Notes: generated by a model not told the origin, from the sequence alone. A stretch of DNA of 64,000 nucleotides from Chelonoidis abingdonii (GCF_003597395.2 NC_133770.1:298217827-298281826); one strand, 5' to 3'. Positions 11,794 to 23,190 are shown, counted from the first letter of the stretch. Translations and numbers: made by a program.

Positions 11794-12489
11794 CTGTGGT
11801 TTTCAACCAGGGGTATGCGTACTCCCAGGGGTACAGATGAGGTCTTTAGGGGTAAGTCAGCTCATCTAGATACTTGCCTGGTTTTATAATGGGCTCTACT
11901 GGGATCCTGCAGGTTCTGCAGGAGCAAGATAACAATTCAACAAACAGCGCAGGACGGAGTAGGAGTGAGTATTGCAGGGCAGGACCGGAGTGGAATTTAA
12001 AAAAATAGTCCTACTATACTGCAAACACAAATGCTCTATCTAGCAGCTGCTGCTCTCCAACCATCTAGCTCTGAAAGCAGTGCCTCCACCAGCAATAGCG
12101 CAGAAGTAAGGGTGGCAATACCATACCGTGCCACCCTTACTTCTGCGCTGCTGGTGATGGTGGTGTTGGTTTCAGAGGTGGGCACCCTGCCAGCAAATGC
12201 TGCTCTCTGACTGCCAAATGACAAGGCTCACAAGTGAAAAACCGGCTCCAGTATCACACTGAAATGGAAGTACAATATATAGATCCCCATTGGTTTTATT
12301 TAATAATTATATGGTAAAAATGAGAAAGTAAGCAATTGTTCAGTAACTATGTGCTGTGACACTTTTTTGTATTTTATGTCTGATTTTTGTGAGCAAGTAA
12401 TTTTTTTAAGTGAGACGGAACTTGGGGTATTCAAGACAAGTCAGACTCGTGAAAGGGGTACAGTAGTCTGGAAAGGTTGAGAGCCACTG
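11794..12489 (+). mobile_element. hAT-type non-autonomous DNA transposon, ~700 bp
   Basis: Starts CTGTGGTTTTCAACCAGGGG and ends AGGTTGAGAGCCACTG, the inverted ends typical of hAT elements (CAGTGGTTCTCAA class). The flanking 8-mers CCCTAGAC and CCCTGTTC match at 5 of 8 positions, as a decayed target duplication would. The centre carries a long hairpin, GCGCAGAAGTAAGGGTGGCA against TGCCACCCTTACTTCTGCGC, at about 12098-12156. Confidence 0.75.
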
Positions 12490-12954
12490 CCCTGTTCCAT
12501 ACTGTGGAATTCTGAGAGATTCCCGCAGAGTTAAATACCAATACTTGCCCCTGTTTGTCTTGTTTAAACTAAATACTCCAGTCTGAGCTTTTGTGCAGCC
12601 TCACTTGAAGGCAGTTTAAAAGCGCTTTGCTGCCGCCACCTCTAGCAGAATAGGCCACTGAGGCTGCTGGGCACTCCTAATTGCTAGGCTGGGGACACTG
12701 ATGGAAATAAATATCTCCTAAGAGAAGCAGAAGGGGGTCAGGATACCATGTCCCACTGCAGGCCCAGTTGCATCACGCAGAGCCTTTTCCTCCTCCTGCC
12801 CCTCCTCCCCCCGCCAAGTTGCTCTTTTGTCTTTCAATCTCTGTCTCTGCCTGCTAACCCCTTTCTTTCCATCATTGGTCATAGGTGGAAAGTCTTCAGC
12901 CTCTGGAAAGCTTGTGTTCCAAAATGCATTTTGTGAAGCTCGATGGAAGTACCA

Positions 12955-13420
12955 AAGGTTATGTAGTGGTTAGAGCAGGAGTCCCAGGCTACGTCTTCGC
13001 TACCCGCCGTATCGGCGGGTAGCAATCGATTTCTCAGGGATCAATAGATCGCGTCTCATCTAGACGTGATCTATTGATCCCCGAACGAGCTCCTGTCGAC
13101 TCCGGAACTCCACCAACGCGAACGGCGGTAGCGGAGTCGACGGGGAGCCACGGACGTCGATCCCGCGCCGTGAGGACGGTAGGTAACTCGATCTAAGATA
13201 CTTCGACTTCAGCTACGCTATTCACGTAGCTGAAGTTGCGTATCTTAGATCGATTTCCCCGCCCCTAGTGTAGATCAGCCCTAAGAGCAAACATGCTTCC
13301 TGGGTTCTCTCCCACCTCTGTCACTGACCCAGTGTGAGAGATCTGGGTATCGGTTTCTCACTCCAGAATAGGAATAACATTTCTCTACCTTGCTGGAGTA
13401 TTCGACAGCTTAACTCATTA
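12955..13420 (+). repeat. MIR-type SINE interrupted by a MITE
   Basis: The left part (12955-12986, TAGTGGTTAGAGCAGGAGTC) and right part (13283-13420, CTTCCTGGGTTCTCTCCCAC, then GTCACTGACC) join into a continuous MIR head once 12987-13282 is removed. The SINE is therefore older than the MITE. Confidence 0.6.
12987..13282 (+). mobile_element. MITE family B copy 1, CpG-rich multi-hairpin
   Basis: Ends GGCTACGTCTTCGCTAC and GTGTAGATCAGCCC are imperfect inverted repeats. The interior holds several perfect or near-perfect hairpins, including GATCAATAGATC.CGTCT against AGACG.GATCTATTGATC and TTCAGCTACG against CGTAGCTGAA. Dense CpG contrasts with the CpG-poor flanks. Same family as 26934-27230. Confidence 0.8.
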
Positions 13421-13595
13421 GTTTGGAAGGCACCTAGAGAGACTCTCTGAAATAGTCTATATGCATAAAGTGGTGCATGTTCTTCCGTTGGCAGCGGAAG
13501 GCTTGTGGTTTGAATGTGGTAGATCAGTGGTTTTTATCTTGTGGACCACTTCCTAAGACAATTCTTCCTGTGTTCTGTCTCCTTTTTCTTTTCAG

Positions 13596-13724
13596 GGCCA
13601 CAAGTAATCACAAAGTAAAAGAAACAGTGGCCTTGGAGCTTAGCTATGTTAATTCCAATCTGCAATTGCTGAAGGAAGAACTAGAAGAACTGAACAGCTG
13701 TGTGGATGTATACCAGAATGACAG
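13596..13724 (+). CDS. RHPN1: RHPN1 exon 3: second half of HR1
   Basis: Completes the split Lys codon, then reads [20 protein letters not shown] and on to VDVYQND. It is heptad-rich ([12 protein letters not shown]), as expected for the second HR1 helix. Acceptor TTTTCAG|G and donor AG|GTAAGG; the exon ends two bases into a Ser codon. Confidence 0.95.
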
Positions 13725-13817
13725 GTAAGGTTTATCGAGAGGCAGGTCATCAAGCTGAGCAAGAAAGTTGCTAGAATTGCAGGGCCCAGGAAAATGGAGA
13801 AAGTGGTCAAAGCCTAA

Positions 13818-14036
13818 GGGTATGGCTACACTCACACTTTACAGTGCTGCAACTTTCGTGCTCAGGGGTGTGAAAGTGCTGGGAGCGCAGCTCTCAGCGC
13901 TGCACACTACACCCGTAAAGGATGTGGTTTACATGCAGCGCTGGGAGAGCTCTATCCCAGCGCTGCCGCTCCGACCACACTCACACTTCAAAGTGCTGCC
14001 ACGGCAGCACTTTGAAATTCCAAATGTAGCCATACT
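13818..14036 (+). mobile_element. MITE family A, internally deleted copy
   Basis: Terminal GGGTATGGCTACACTC and AATGTAGCCATACT. The interior matches 7160-7441 but lacks the middle hairpin. It abuts the next element directly. Confidence 0.8.
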
Positions 14037-14530
14037 GTGTGTTCCCTCTAAGGAGCCTGGAGAAGAGAGAAGTAGAAGGTGAGCGGGGAGCAAATTGGGG
14101 TGTACAGGGCTGTGGCAGGGAGAGGCACCTCTCCTCTAAGACCCCTGCAGTGGGGAGAGGGCTAGGGGGAGTCCTCTCTCCCTGCCGCAGCCCCGGGGAA
14201 GCCTGCATCCCAAACACCTCATCCCTGGCTCCACCCCAGAGCATGCACCCCCAGCCAGAGGCCTCACGCCCCCTGCACCCCAAGCCCAACCCTCTGCTTT
14301 AGCCCTGAGCCCCCTCCCGCACACCAAACCCCATATCCCCGGCCCCACCCCAGAGCCTGCTCCCTCAGCCAGAGCCCTCACCTCCTGCACCCCAACCCTC
14401 TGCCCCAGCCCTGAGCCCCCTCCCACACGCCGAACCCCTCAGCCCCACTCCCGCCACACATCACCTCCATATTGGTGCACATAACAAAATTCATTCCGCA
14501 CAATCATCTAAAAAAAATCATAGTGAACAC
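14037..14530. mobile_element. DNA-transposon-like element carrying a C-rich tandem repeat
   Basis: Ends GTGTTCCCTCTAA and TTCATAGTGAACAC-like TCATAGTGAACAC are imperfect inverted repeats. Between them lies a C-rich block of about two and a half units of period 114 (CCACCCCAGAGC at 14231 and 14345; CCCTGAGCCCCCTCCC occurs twice), followed by GGTGCACATAACAAAATTCA. Both the family and the boundaries are inferred. Confidence 0.5.
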
Positions 14531-14984
14531 TGATCAAAGCCTTTGAAAATCAGGTGTGCTAGGCACCCAGGTGCCAAGACACCATGGTGATAGGCATAAT
14601 ATACATACGCTGTACTTAGCTAACAATATGCTCAGTCTGCAGTAAGCCTCAATACATTTGCACAGTGGAAGCTGGGGCCCATTCCTCAGGAGAGTTGTGG
14701 AGAGACCTTCTTACCCCATGCCTCCTTCGCAGTAGACAGTGGGGTGTGTGGCATTATGACATTATGGGTGAAATGGATGTGGTCTGTGTGTATATGTTGT
14801 ATATGCAGCTGCCCATATAAGCAATGGTCCCACACAAATTACACCCCTGCTCCTAGCTGGAATACAGCAGGCAAGGAAGCAGAGAACTGGGCTGGATTTG
14901 AGGAGATTACACTGGCCTTATTAGTACAGTTCCTGCCATTTGCACATTTGGGGTGTCAGTGTTGTCTTGCTTCCGTGTAGTCAG

Positions 14985-15185
14985 TGGGTACCACTGGACT
15001 GGGAGTTGGGAGATCTGGGGTGTGAATCAGCCCTTCCAATGACTTGCTCTGAAGCCTTGAGCGTGTCCCTTATTCTCTCTCTGCCTGGGTTTCTCCATCT
15101 GTAAAATGGGGATAATAACCCTGAGGCTTTATCAGCTAATGTTTGTAAAGTGCTTTGAGATGGATGGTGCTTTACAGGTACAGAA
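14985..15185 (+). repeat. MIR-type CORE-SINE
   Basis: Contains CCAATGACTTGCTCTGA.GCC, GGTTTCTCCATCTGTAAAAT, GGGGATAATAA and AAAGTGCTTTGAGAT.GATGG, the ordered core and tail of sauropsid MIR-like SINEs. Confidence 0.8.
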
Positions 15186-16310
15186 GGCTGATACGTTTAA
15201 GACCTGCATTACTACTCATGTATCAAAAATAATCTCTCCTCAAACCAGGGGATATGTAAGCAGAATCCCCCAACACATGATTGACTCTGCAGGTGAAGCT
15301 TGAGTATGTAATGAAAGTAATTAAAAACATTCCTACCTAGGTGCTTAGCCTTCTTTTCTTGCTGCTTTGCTTCTTGCGAAGTGGATTATTCACATGCTTT
15401 TATTTCCCCATTTGATTTTTTTTTTTTTTTTTGAGGCCAAACCTTTCATTAATTGCAGCACATGGTTGCTTTGAGATGCTTAACCAGCAACCTCATCTGC
15501 TTGACTCATAGTAGAGGTAGTTCGAGCACCCTAGCCAGCAGCAAGCTAACATGCTGGGACGTCTCAGCAGAGCTGTTTATCTGGGTGAGAAGGGAAGAGA
15601 TGCCTGAGGTATAAAATATCCAGGATGATGCAGCAGTCTTAGAGCTTGAAATGCACCCCCACCCCCATGTGCGCACACCCTGGTTCACTATAAAGCAATT
15701 CAGCGGATGCTGCCTATGTAGCTGTCTTGATGTCCCTTGTTCCTTCTAATACTTGTGTTTCGAATAGGGTGAAGTTAGCAGAGGAGAGGTTTTATGCTCC
15801 AAGATGGTTGCCTGAAAGCAATGGGAAAAAGTATGACATGCTTTCAGTTTGCAGCTCATTATATAGTGCAAGTAAAACAGAACCTCTCCCGCAGGGGCTA
15901 CCTGGGTGGCCTGCCCGTATGCTGGGCACACAAGAGCTAGATTTAATAATGTAGGGGAGCACCCTCATCTCCCATCGGGGGCCACACGGTGCCCTCTGAA
16001 TGCAGCTAACTGTATCCAACAGTGGAGTTTTTTCCTCTTCCCCAGTGGTATGCAACCACTAATATCAAAGGGCCAGATGTTGCAGCCTTTCCCCTCTTTA
16101 GTGCTTGGTCAGGTGATTACTCACCTGATTCAGGGCAGCTGAATTGAGACTACTTGCATAAAAGCTGCTTGAGGTGACTAAGGATTTAGAATCAATCACC
16201 TGTATCAGTTACTAATTTGGATGACTGAGTCAGGTGATTCCGAACCACCCCAGGCAGGCAGGGGATATTGTTCTGCTCCTGTGCTAATGTGACTTCCTGG
16301 CAAGTAGTCC
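15186..16310. other. intron 3 sequence, nothing recognised
   Basis: Non-coding; a poly-T tract lies at about 15417-15432. Overlapping short open frames around 15.7-16.1 kb have no splice context or recognisable domain. Confidence 0.35.
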
Positions 16311-16540
16311 TAGGCCTTGTCTACACTTCCACCTTACAGCGCTGAAAGTTTCTCGCTCAAGGGTGTGACACCTCCACCCTACCCTCACCGAGCAATGCAA
16401 GTTTCAGCACTGTAAAGTGGCAGTGTAGATAGTGCACCAGAGCGGGGAGCCACACTGCTCATGGGGGTAGGGTTTTTTTATAGCTCTGGGAGAGCTGGTG
16501 CTGCAACTACACAGCCACGTTAAAGTACTGCCACAGTAAG
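16311..16540 (+). mobile_element. MITE family A copy, abutting a second MITE
   Basis: Starts TAGGCCTTGTCTACACTTCC. CTTACAGCGCTGAAAGTTTC and TTTCAGCACTGTAAAGTGGC form the family hairpin. Its right end runs directly into the next unit. Confidence 0.75.
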
Positions 16541-16850
16541 AGACGTCTACACTATGCAGATTTTAGCGACGCAGTTGTGTCGCTAAAGCCGTGCCGCTAA
16601 AAGGCGGGCACTGTAGCCACTGTTTCAGCTCTCCTGCTGACAAACTTCTACCCTCTACCCCCAACGAGCAGAGCAGAGTTAGCTTTGTCAGCAGGAGAGT
16701 GATCCTGCTGACAAAAGCATTGTTCACACCTTTTTTTTTTTTTTTTTTTTTTTCTGGCAAAACTTTTGTCTGGGGGGGGAGGTGTTTAAAAAAAAAACAC
16801 CTCTGAAAGACAAAAGCTTTGTCATTCAGGTGCCAGTGTAGACATAGCCT
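16541..16850 (+). mobile_element. second hAT-like MITE in tandem
   Basis: Begins AGACGTCTACACTATGCAG and ends CCAGTGTAGACATAGCCT, whose complement resembles the start of both units. Interior pairs include TTTAGCGAC/GTCGCTAAA and GCTTTGTCAGCAGGAGAG-type repeats. Contains poly-T at 16731-16753. Confidence 0.65.
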
Positions 16851-17517
16851 TTTACTCTTTGTAACTGCCCTCAAAGGTCCTGTTTTCTGTAGTTTTAAAG
16901 AACACTGGACAAAATCCTCTTTGTTTTTTTTGTGGCATTTGGATCAAACTGAAATCTCATTAGAGAAAGAGTGATAACTCCTTTTCCACACTCATTATAG
17001 CTCTCAGGAGGCTGTTTATTCAGTGACTGAGTAAGTATGAACAGACGTAGATGTGCATGTTTGTTTTTCTCTTCCTTTCCTCCCACCCATTTTTCATGAC
17101 CATGTGATATTTCAGAAACTGCTGATAAGCTCTTAGTGTTAATGACAGACCTGGGTTAAATAACCTGTTGTTGTATAAACACTGACTGTAATGGTTCTGA
17201 CCCTGTGTGACCCCCTCCAGATCTCACTCCACTAGCCTTTCCTGCCTCTTTGAACCAGTCCTTTGGGAGGCTCTGTGTGTTTGCGCTAGCATGTCCCTGT
17301 AAAGAGGATTAGATAAATTCCCAACTTTAAATAAACAATTGTAGGTCCATTAGGCAAGTTGTGGTTTGTGCAAAAGAGGAGGTCTGATGGAAAAATCTCA
17401 ATCTGCTGATTTACACTGCAAAGGGACCATCACTGAAGCAGCTGGAAGTGGGATTATAAGTGCTTGCGGCTCACTTTGCTGTACTTGCTCATCTGTACAG
17501 GAATCTTATTTGCAGAT

Positions 17518-18586
17518 TGTGACAATGCGGTTCTGGCGGGACCCAACTGAGAGTGCCAATTCAGGATCAATTGCTCAAACAGGGCAGTCACAGCCCAAGG
17601 CTGGGGTTTTTCCACCTCTAAGGCAAACCAAACCAGCCAGACAAAAATGACTTCGGTTTCACCCCATTGGCTAACCCCAAGTCACACAAGCAATTTCCTT
17701 AGACACTCCAGTCTCCCAGTATCACCACCAGTGCCACCCGTCCTGGGGATGAATGGTTATCCAACACCTCCGTAAAAGGAGAAAGGTTCTCTCGATCCCA
17801 AAGCCCCAGACCCAGGTTAATACACACATCAGATCTTACTCACAAATCATGCTGTTGCCAGTCCTTTAGAATCTAAAATCTAAAGGTTAATTCATAAAAG
17901 GAAAAAGATAGAGATGAGAACTAGAATTGGTTAAATAGAATCAATTACATACAGTGATGGCAAAGTTCTTAGTTCAGGCTTGTAGCAGTGATGGAGTAAA
18001 CTGCAAGTTCAAATAAAATCTCTGGAGTACATCCCCCGCTGGGATGGGTCATCAGTCCTTTGTGCAGAGCTTCAGTTTGTAGCAAAGTCCCTCCAGAGGT
18101 ATGAAGCAGGATTGAAGACAGGATGGAGATGAGGCATCAGCCTTATATAGGTTTTTCCAGGTGTAAGAACATGTCTTTGTTCTTACTGTGGAAAGTTACA
18201 GCAAAATGGAGTCTGGAGTCACATTGGCAAGTCTCTGCATACTTTGCTGAGTTACAAGGTGTATCTGCCTCCTCTCAATGGGTCAGTTGTGTAGCTGATG
18301 GTCCTTAATGGGCCATCAAGCAGGTTAAGCAGAGCTAACACCAACTTATCTGGGATCTGTCCCAGAACTGCAGCACCAAATTGAAATACAGACAGTATAC
18401 AGCCAATACTTATAACTTCAACTACAAAATGATACAGACATACAGACAGCATAATCATAACCAGTAACCCATAACCTGGTCTTAGACACCTTATATGACC
18501 CCCTTTACATAAGATTTGGTGCCACTACAGGACCTTGGTTGCAACCCATGTTCTATATGGTCCCAGTTTATATCAATAACGTCACA
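17518..18586. mobile_element. LTR-like insertion, ~1.07 kb
   Basis: Bounded by TGTGACAATG and AACGTCACA, short inverted ends typical of LTRs. The flanking 5-mers CAGAT (17513-17517) and GAGAT (18587-18591) match at 4 of 5 positions. No coding frame. I read it as a solo LTR, probably antisense; the superfamily is not determined. Confidence 0.55.
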
Positions 18587-18643
18587 GAGATATAACCGTG
18601 GACTTTGAAGGGGCACTTGTATTTGGTTAATACTCTCTAGAGA

Positions 18644-18668
18644 TGGAGGGGAGGGGAGGGGAGGGAGA
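18644..18668. repeat. (GGGGA)n simple repeat
   Basis: Short purine tract of GGGGA units, just after the LTR-like insertion. Confidence 0.8.
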
Positions 18669-19139
18669 GGATTCCAAACCAAACCTTGCTAATCAAGGGC
18701 TGGACTTTTGGGGGCCTCTCACACCTGGTGACTAGGAGTTGCTCTACTTTGCAAATCAATGGAATTACAGCAGAGTGCAGAATTGGGCCCTGTATCTCTA
18801 ATGGGCAAAACCAAGCCTCTGGATCCAAATGCTTCCAAATACAGAGATTTGGTATCCAGGTCACAATCTGAACTTTCCCAGCATAGGAGTTCCTGGTTTT
18901 AGTGTTCAGAGGCTTGAGCTTTGCTGCAACCTGATCTGAACCTAGACTGGGGTGGTCTCTTTGCCAAACTATAATGTACTGCAGGCCCAGTGACCTGCTG
19001 CTGCTACAAAGACATGGAATTAAAATTCAGATTTTTCAAATGTTAAAAGGCAGCCCTGGCTTGATAGTTGTCTTGTAACCATTGAAATGCTAGCCCTGAG
19101 CTACTTGACAGAAACCCTCTTTTTAAATGTTGATGATGT

Positions 19140-19370
19140 TAATGGTTTACAAGGCACACAATAATGAACACTTCTCATCTTCAGAGTGCTTCACAAACAT
19201 TAACTGATCCTGTGATTGTTGGCCAATGTTAAATCCCCATTTTATAGATGGCAGGAACCTAAGCCATCCTGATTTCCACCCCCTTTGGCACGTCACTTAA
19301 GTGTCAAAACTGGGATTGAAACCCAGGAGTTGCTGGGTCCCTGATCTTTGCTCAGATCTTCGCCTGTCTC
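19140..19370 (-). repeat. MIR-type CORE-SINE, antisense
   Basis: Contains CCCCATTTTATAGATGG.AGG.ACC, GTCACTTAAGTG and GGGATTGAAACCCAGGAG, the reverse complement of the MIR core and head in the correct order. Confidence 0.7.
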
Positions 19371-19400
19371 CCAAGAGCTGTTCATTAAGACACTTTAGAC

Positions 19401-19627
19401 CAGTGGTTCTCAAACTTTTGTAATGGTGACTCCTTTAACGTAGCAAGCTTCTGAGTGTGACCCCTCTCCCCCCCATATAAATTAAAAACACTTTTAAATA
19501 TATAACACCATTATAAATGCTGGAGGAAAAGCAGGGTTTAGGGTGGAGGCTGACAGCTCACGACACCTCCATGTAATAATCTCGTGACCTCCTTTCAGGG
19601 TCCCGACCCCCAGTTTGAGAACCCCTG
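19401..19627. mobile_element. hAT MITE with perfect 8-bp target duplication
   Basis: Ends CAGTGGTTCTCAAACTTTTG and CAGTTTGAGAACCCCTG are inverted. CTTTAGAC is duplicated exactly at 19393-19400 and 19628-19635. The 8-bp duplication and CAGTGG terminus identify the hAT superfamily. Confidence 0.93.
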
Positions 19628-19974
19628 CTTTAGACCATAGCAGCCAATTCAGCTTCTGATCTTTTGGCTGCTTTTTTAAAATTCAAAATAGCAACCTAAA
19701 AGCACTAGATTCTTACCCATGCACTGAAAAACATGCGCCCAAAGCCCTCGTGAAGTAAAATGCTGTTCCTGATGTGAGTTCTTTCAAAACTACCTTCACA
19801 GCTGAAAACGTTCGTGTCTGGCTTCTGTGTGCTCCTTCACAGCCTGGTCCTTTGTAAGTCAGGTGGGAGTTTTGTCTTTAACTTTAATGAAATCATGGTC
19901 AGCACCATGGTGAAGTGACCGTTAACTGGAGACACTCAGGCCTATAGCATTTGGGCTGCCATTGAAGTAGACCA

Positions 19975-20190
19975 GAGAAGAATATAAGAAATGCCCCCAA
20001 CGGATCATATTAATGACCCAACTAGTCTCTCACACTGGCCAGTAGTGACTGTTCCAGAGAAAATTAAACCCCACATACTGCACCTTTTGCCATTCTAATC
20101 AGGGGTAACATTTCTTCCTGACCCCAGCTGATGATCATTTCTGGCCTGAAGCATGAGGATCCTTTACGCATATAAGATAATAGTGACTGG
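19975..20190 (-). mobile_element. CR1 LINE 3' fragment, antisense
   Basis: Includes AACTAGTCTCTCACACTGGC, GTGACTGTTCCAGAG and TTCTTCCTGACCCCAGC, typical of antisense sauropsid CR1 3' ends. It lies immediately upstream of exon 4. Confidence 0.65.
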
Positions 20191-20224
20191 AAATATAAAC
20201 TTTGCTTGTCTGTCATCTTTTTAG

Positions 20225-20300
20225 TGAATCTATCAGCGTCCCTATGATTCCTTTGGGGCTGAAGGAGACTAAGGAAATGGATTTAATGGCCCCATTAAAG
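20225..20300 (+). CDS. RHPN1: RHPN1 exon 4: HR1-BRO1 linker and BRO1 start
   Basis: Encodes (S)ESISVPMIPLGLKETKEMD then LMAPLK. The VPMIPLGLKETKE run is the conserved entry into the rhophilin BRO1 domain. Acceptor TTTTTAG|T, donor AAG|GTAAGC; ends in phase 0. Confidence 0.95.
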
Positions 20301-21021
20301 GTAAGCCTGCTTAAAGTTATTTGAGTTGACATGCTGACTAAGGTGGGATGGCACCTCCCACTTGAATGAATCAGCTGTCATCCTTCTGACTCCTTTTAAC
20401 TTTAAGAACATAAAGGCATAAACTTCAGCATAGTTACATTATTCCTTAAATATCGCATGTACATACATCATGCTATGATTATGAACATTTATATGTTGCA
20501 AGCTTTCAACAGAGACTTTACATGTTATCCTTTATGGACAAATACCCTGTAAGTGATGTATTTGATATAGGTATTTTCTCAGGTCTGAGATGAGTTGTTT
20601 GCAGAGAACAGGGGACCCATTGTCAAAAGGCCTGTGTATGTCAGTAACACCAGTTTATAAAGCCTTGCAAATAATAGGCCAGATCACGTCCCCTGGGCTT
20701 TTACTTACCGAGGGGATGAAAACAGTGGAAAAGCTACCAAAGAACTGTCCCAAAATCTGTTGTAGATGGGAGCCCAACCAGTTCTCCGGGAGCCCCTGTG
20801 CATAAACATTTGTTTTGTTTGACACTTTTAAGGGTTAGGGAGTGTGGTAGAACTGCAGAACTGTCTCCTGGCATTGTTTGCCATGTGTTTATAAAAGGCA
20901 TCTACTCCTTTGCTAAGAGAGATGATCAGTTGCTTGTTCAGTAGCCATAGAACTCACCCAACAAACTAAACCAAAAGCTTCTATTTTTCCCCTGTCTCTC
21001 CCCTTACGCTCCCTTTTCCAG

Positions 21022-21099
21022 GATCTCATCTGTGAACATTATGGAGAAGATGGCATCTCATTTGAAAAGGAAATCAAAGAGCTCATGGAGCTGCGGCAG
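21022..21099 (+). CDS. RHPN1: RHPN1 exon 5: BRO1 domain
   Basis: Exactly 26 codons, DLICEHYGEDGISFEKEIKE then LMELRQ, phase 0 at both ends. Acceptor TTCCAG, donor CAG|GTTTGT. Corresponds to an early helical segment of BRO1. Confidence 0.95.
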
Positions 21100-22280
21100 G
21101 TTTGTGCTCCTCATGTTTAAAAACAAAAATCCACCCTGTTTTGGCTGATTCAGGAAGAAGATGGGTCATCTTGGCAAATCATTAATTCTATGGGTGATCT
21201 TTACACGTACCTTCAAGAGGTGTTCTGTAGTGCTTTGTGTACTTTATATTGTTGGGGTATGGGATTCCCTGGAGCACATGTTGGAAAAGTTGCAACTTCA
21301 GTTTATAGGTTACAAAATACTGTATTGGTGCAAGAGTCTGTTGTCATGAGTCAAACTTTAGGATTAGGGCCCTAGTGAGCAAAGATTAAAATTGGACCAT
21401 GGTTCAACCGTCAGAATTATTTATCTAAAATATCACTCTACCATCTGAACCTCTGACAGCTTACAGCAGAAAAGCCCAGTGCTAGAATGGAAAAAGACTA
21501 ATTTTGGATCTGTTAATAATGGAGCTGTATGGTTCCACCCCATATCTATTAAAATCTGTCATCTCAACTTGCCTTTTGAAGCCAAAATGAGCTGCTTCCC
21601 ACTCCTGCATTTGATAAGATCTATTTTTCCCAAGCTTTGGTAGATTAGCAAGGCTGCAATAAAAACACCCTTAGAGCATAACATAAGAACATAACATTAG
21701 CTTTCAGTTTGCTGAGGTCAATTTTAATAATCCAGCCCAGAGTTGAACATTCTCTAACTTGCATTTCCTCTCATCTTAGGCTTCATATGAGTGAAGTGGT
21801 GCCAGCTATGGACCTGTATGGTTGGATCCAAAAACTTGTATTAAAAGGAGGTTAAGCTTTCAAAGTCAAACACTCAAAAGTTAGGAGATGCTTTGCCAGT
21901 AAATCTTACTTCAGCCCTCCTATGTCAAAGTGTATAGGCTCAGACTTTAATTATGATCATATACATTTTTTCCCTCCACCCCACCCCACCCCAGGATTCT
22001 TGCCTCATTCGGTGTTCTGTCATTTTCTATCACGGTAAAAGAACCTCAGATATGTTTATTTGGGATGAATTTCATCCCCCTGTGCCAAAGGCAAGGCCTC
22101 TGCACCTCTTAAATCTCACTTCTGTGCCCTCAGAATAGTGCTGAAGTGCACTGAGTGATGTGTCTCTGATCAGCAGGGAGTGTCTCCCATTAATTGTTTG
22201 TGTGCTTGCCACTGTTTTGCTGCTCTTGATGTCTAAAAGCCACAGCTGTATGTGTTACTTTTTTCCCTCCTCTTTCACAG

Positions 22281-22405
22281 GCCATGCGGACTCCCAGCCG
22301 GAACGAGGCAGGGCTAGAACTTCTGATGGAATATTACAACCAGCTTTACTTTCTTGACAACAGATTCTTCCCTCCCAATAAAAACTTGGGCATCTTCTTT
22401 CACTG
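22281..22405 (+). CDS. RHPN1: RHPN1 exon 6: BRO1 domain
   Basis: Reads AMRTPSRNEAGLELLMEYYN, then QLYFLDNRFFPPNKNLGIFF and H, ending two bases into the Trp codon shared with the next exon. RTPSRNE.GLELL.YYNQL.FLD.RF is strongly conserved in rhophilins. Acceptor TTCACAG, donor TG|GTTAGT. Confidence 0.97.
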
Positions 22406-22440
22406 GTTAGTGAGGGTTTTTTTTGTTCTGACCTTTTAAG

Positions 22441-22474
22441 TGTGTGTGTGTGTGTGTGTCTGTGTGTGTGTGTG
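22441..22474. repeat. (GT)n microsatellite
   Basis: TG dinucleotide tract with one TC interruption, starting 35 bases after the exon 6 donor. Confidence 0.9.
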
Positions 22475-22619
22475 GTCTTAATATTGCTGATATTGGGGGC
22501 TGAGGGTAAATAGATCCAGATGCCCAGGCCCTCTGTAGAGCTTGTTCCTCTAAAATATTTTTAAAAATCCATCTTTTTCTCTCTGTCCTCATCACCAGAA
22601 GTTGGGGATATTAACATAA

Positions 22620-22800
22620 AGATCTGGGTTCCAGCACTACATTCCATGTGACCTTAGGCAAATCACTTAAACTCAGTGAAGACTGCAAAATGAGGATTGT
22701 AATGCTCATATATCTTTAAGGGCATTGTATCCTCATTGCTGTCTGTAAGTGCATTGAGATCTTTTCCAGCATGTGCTGTACAGTCAATGCAAAGTGTGAT
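22620..22800 (+). repeat. MIR-type CORE-SINE
   Basis: GATCTGGGTTCCAGCACTAC, GTGACCTTAGGCAAATCACT, then AAATGAGGATTGTAATGC and AGTGCATTGAGATCTTTTCC in MIR order. Confidence 0.7.
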
Positions 22801-23044
22801 CACAGCATTCATAGTTTCTATTTCAAATTGAGCAAAACATGAACACACAGTGAGCAACAAAGGAATCCACAGCATAATAAATGGAAAGAGGCTTGTGGTT
22901 TTTAAACATCAATGCCCCGGAGGCCTCCTTGTTCATGCCAGATCTTATTTAGATGTTTTCAGGTCTGACAGGCACCAAGTCATAAACTGCCCTGTGGAAC
23001 GCTGTGCAATGGCATTATTCCCTTTGTGGTGGATTGTCCACTGC

Positions 23045-23190
23045 TGACAATTTTCAAATCAAGCTTGGATACTTTTCTAAAAGGTCTGCTCTAGGAATTA
23101 TGTTGGGGCAATTCTCTGGCTTGTGTTCCAGAGGAAGTCAGGCTAGATGATCACAGTGTTCCCTTCTGGCCTTGAACTGTATGAAATTTC
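23045..23190 (+). mobile_element. CR1 LINE 3' end
   Basis: TTTTCAAATCAAGCTTGGAT, CTGCTCTAGGAATTATGTTG and GGCTAGATGATCACAGTGTT, then CCTTCTGGCCTTGAACT: the conserved CR1 3' terminal block. Confidence 0.8.

Noticed and set aside
14136..14426. Gly-rich antisense open frame of about 96 residues
   Set aside because: Product of the C-rich tandem repeat, which is period 114 and therefore keeps one frame open.
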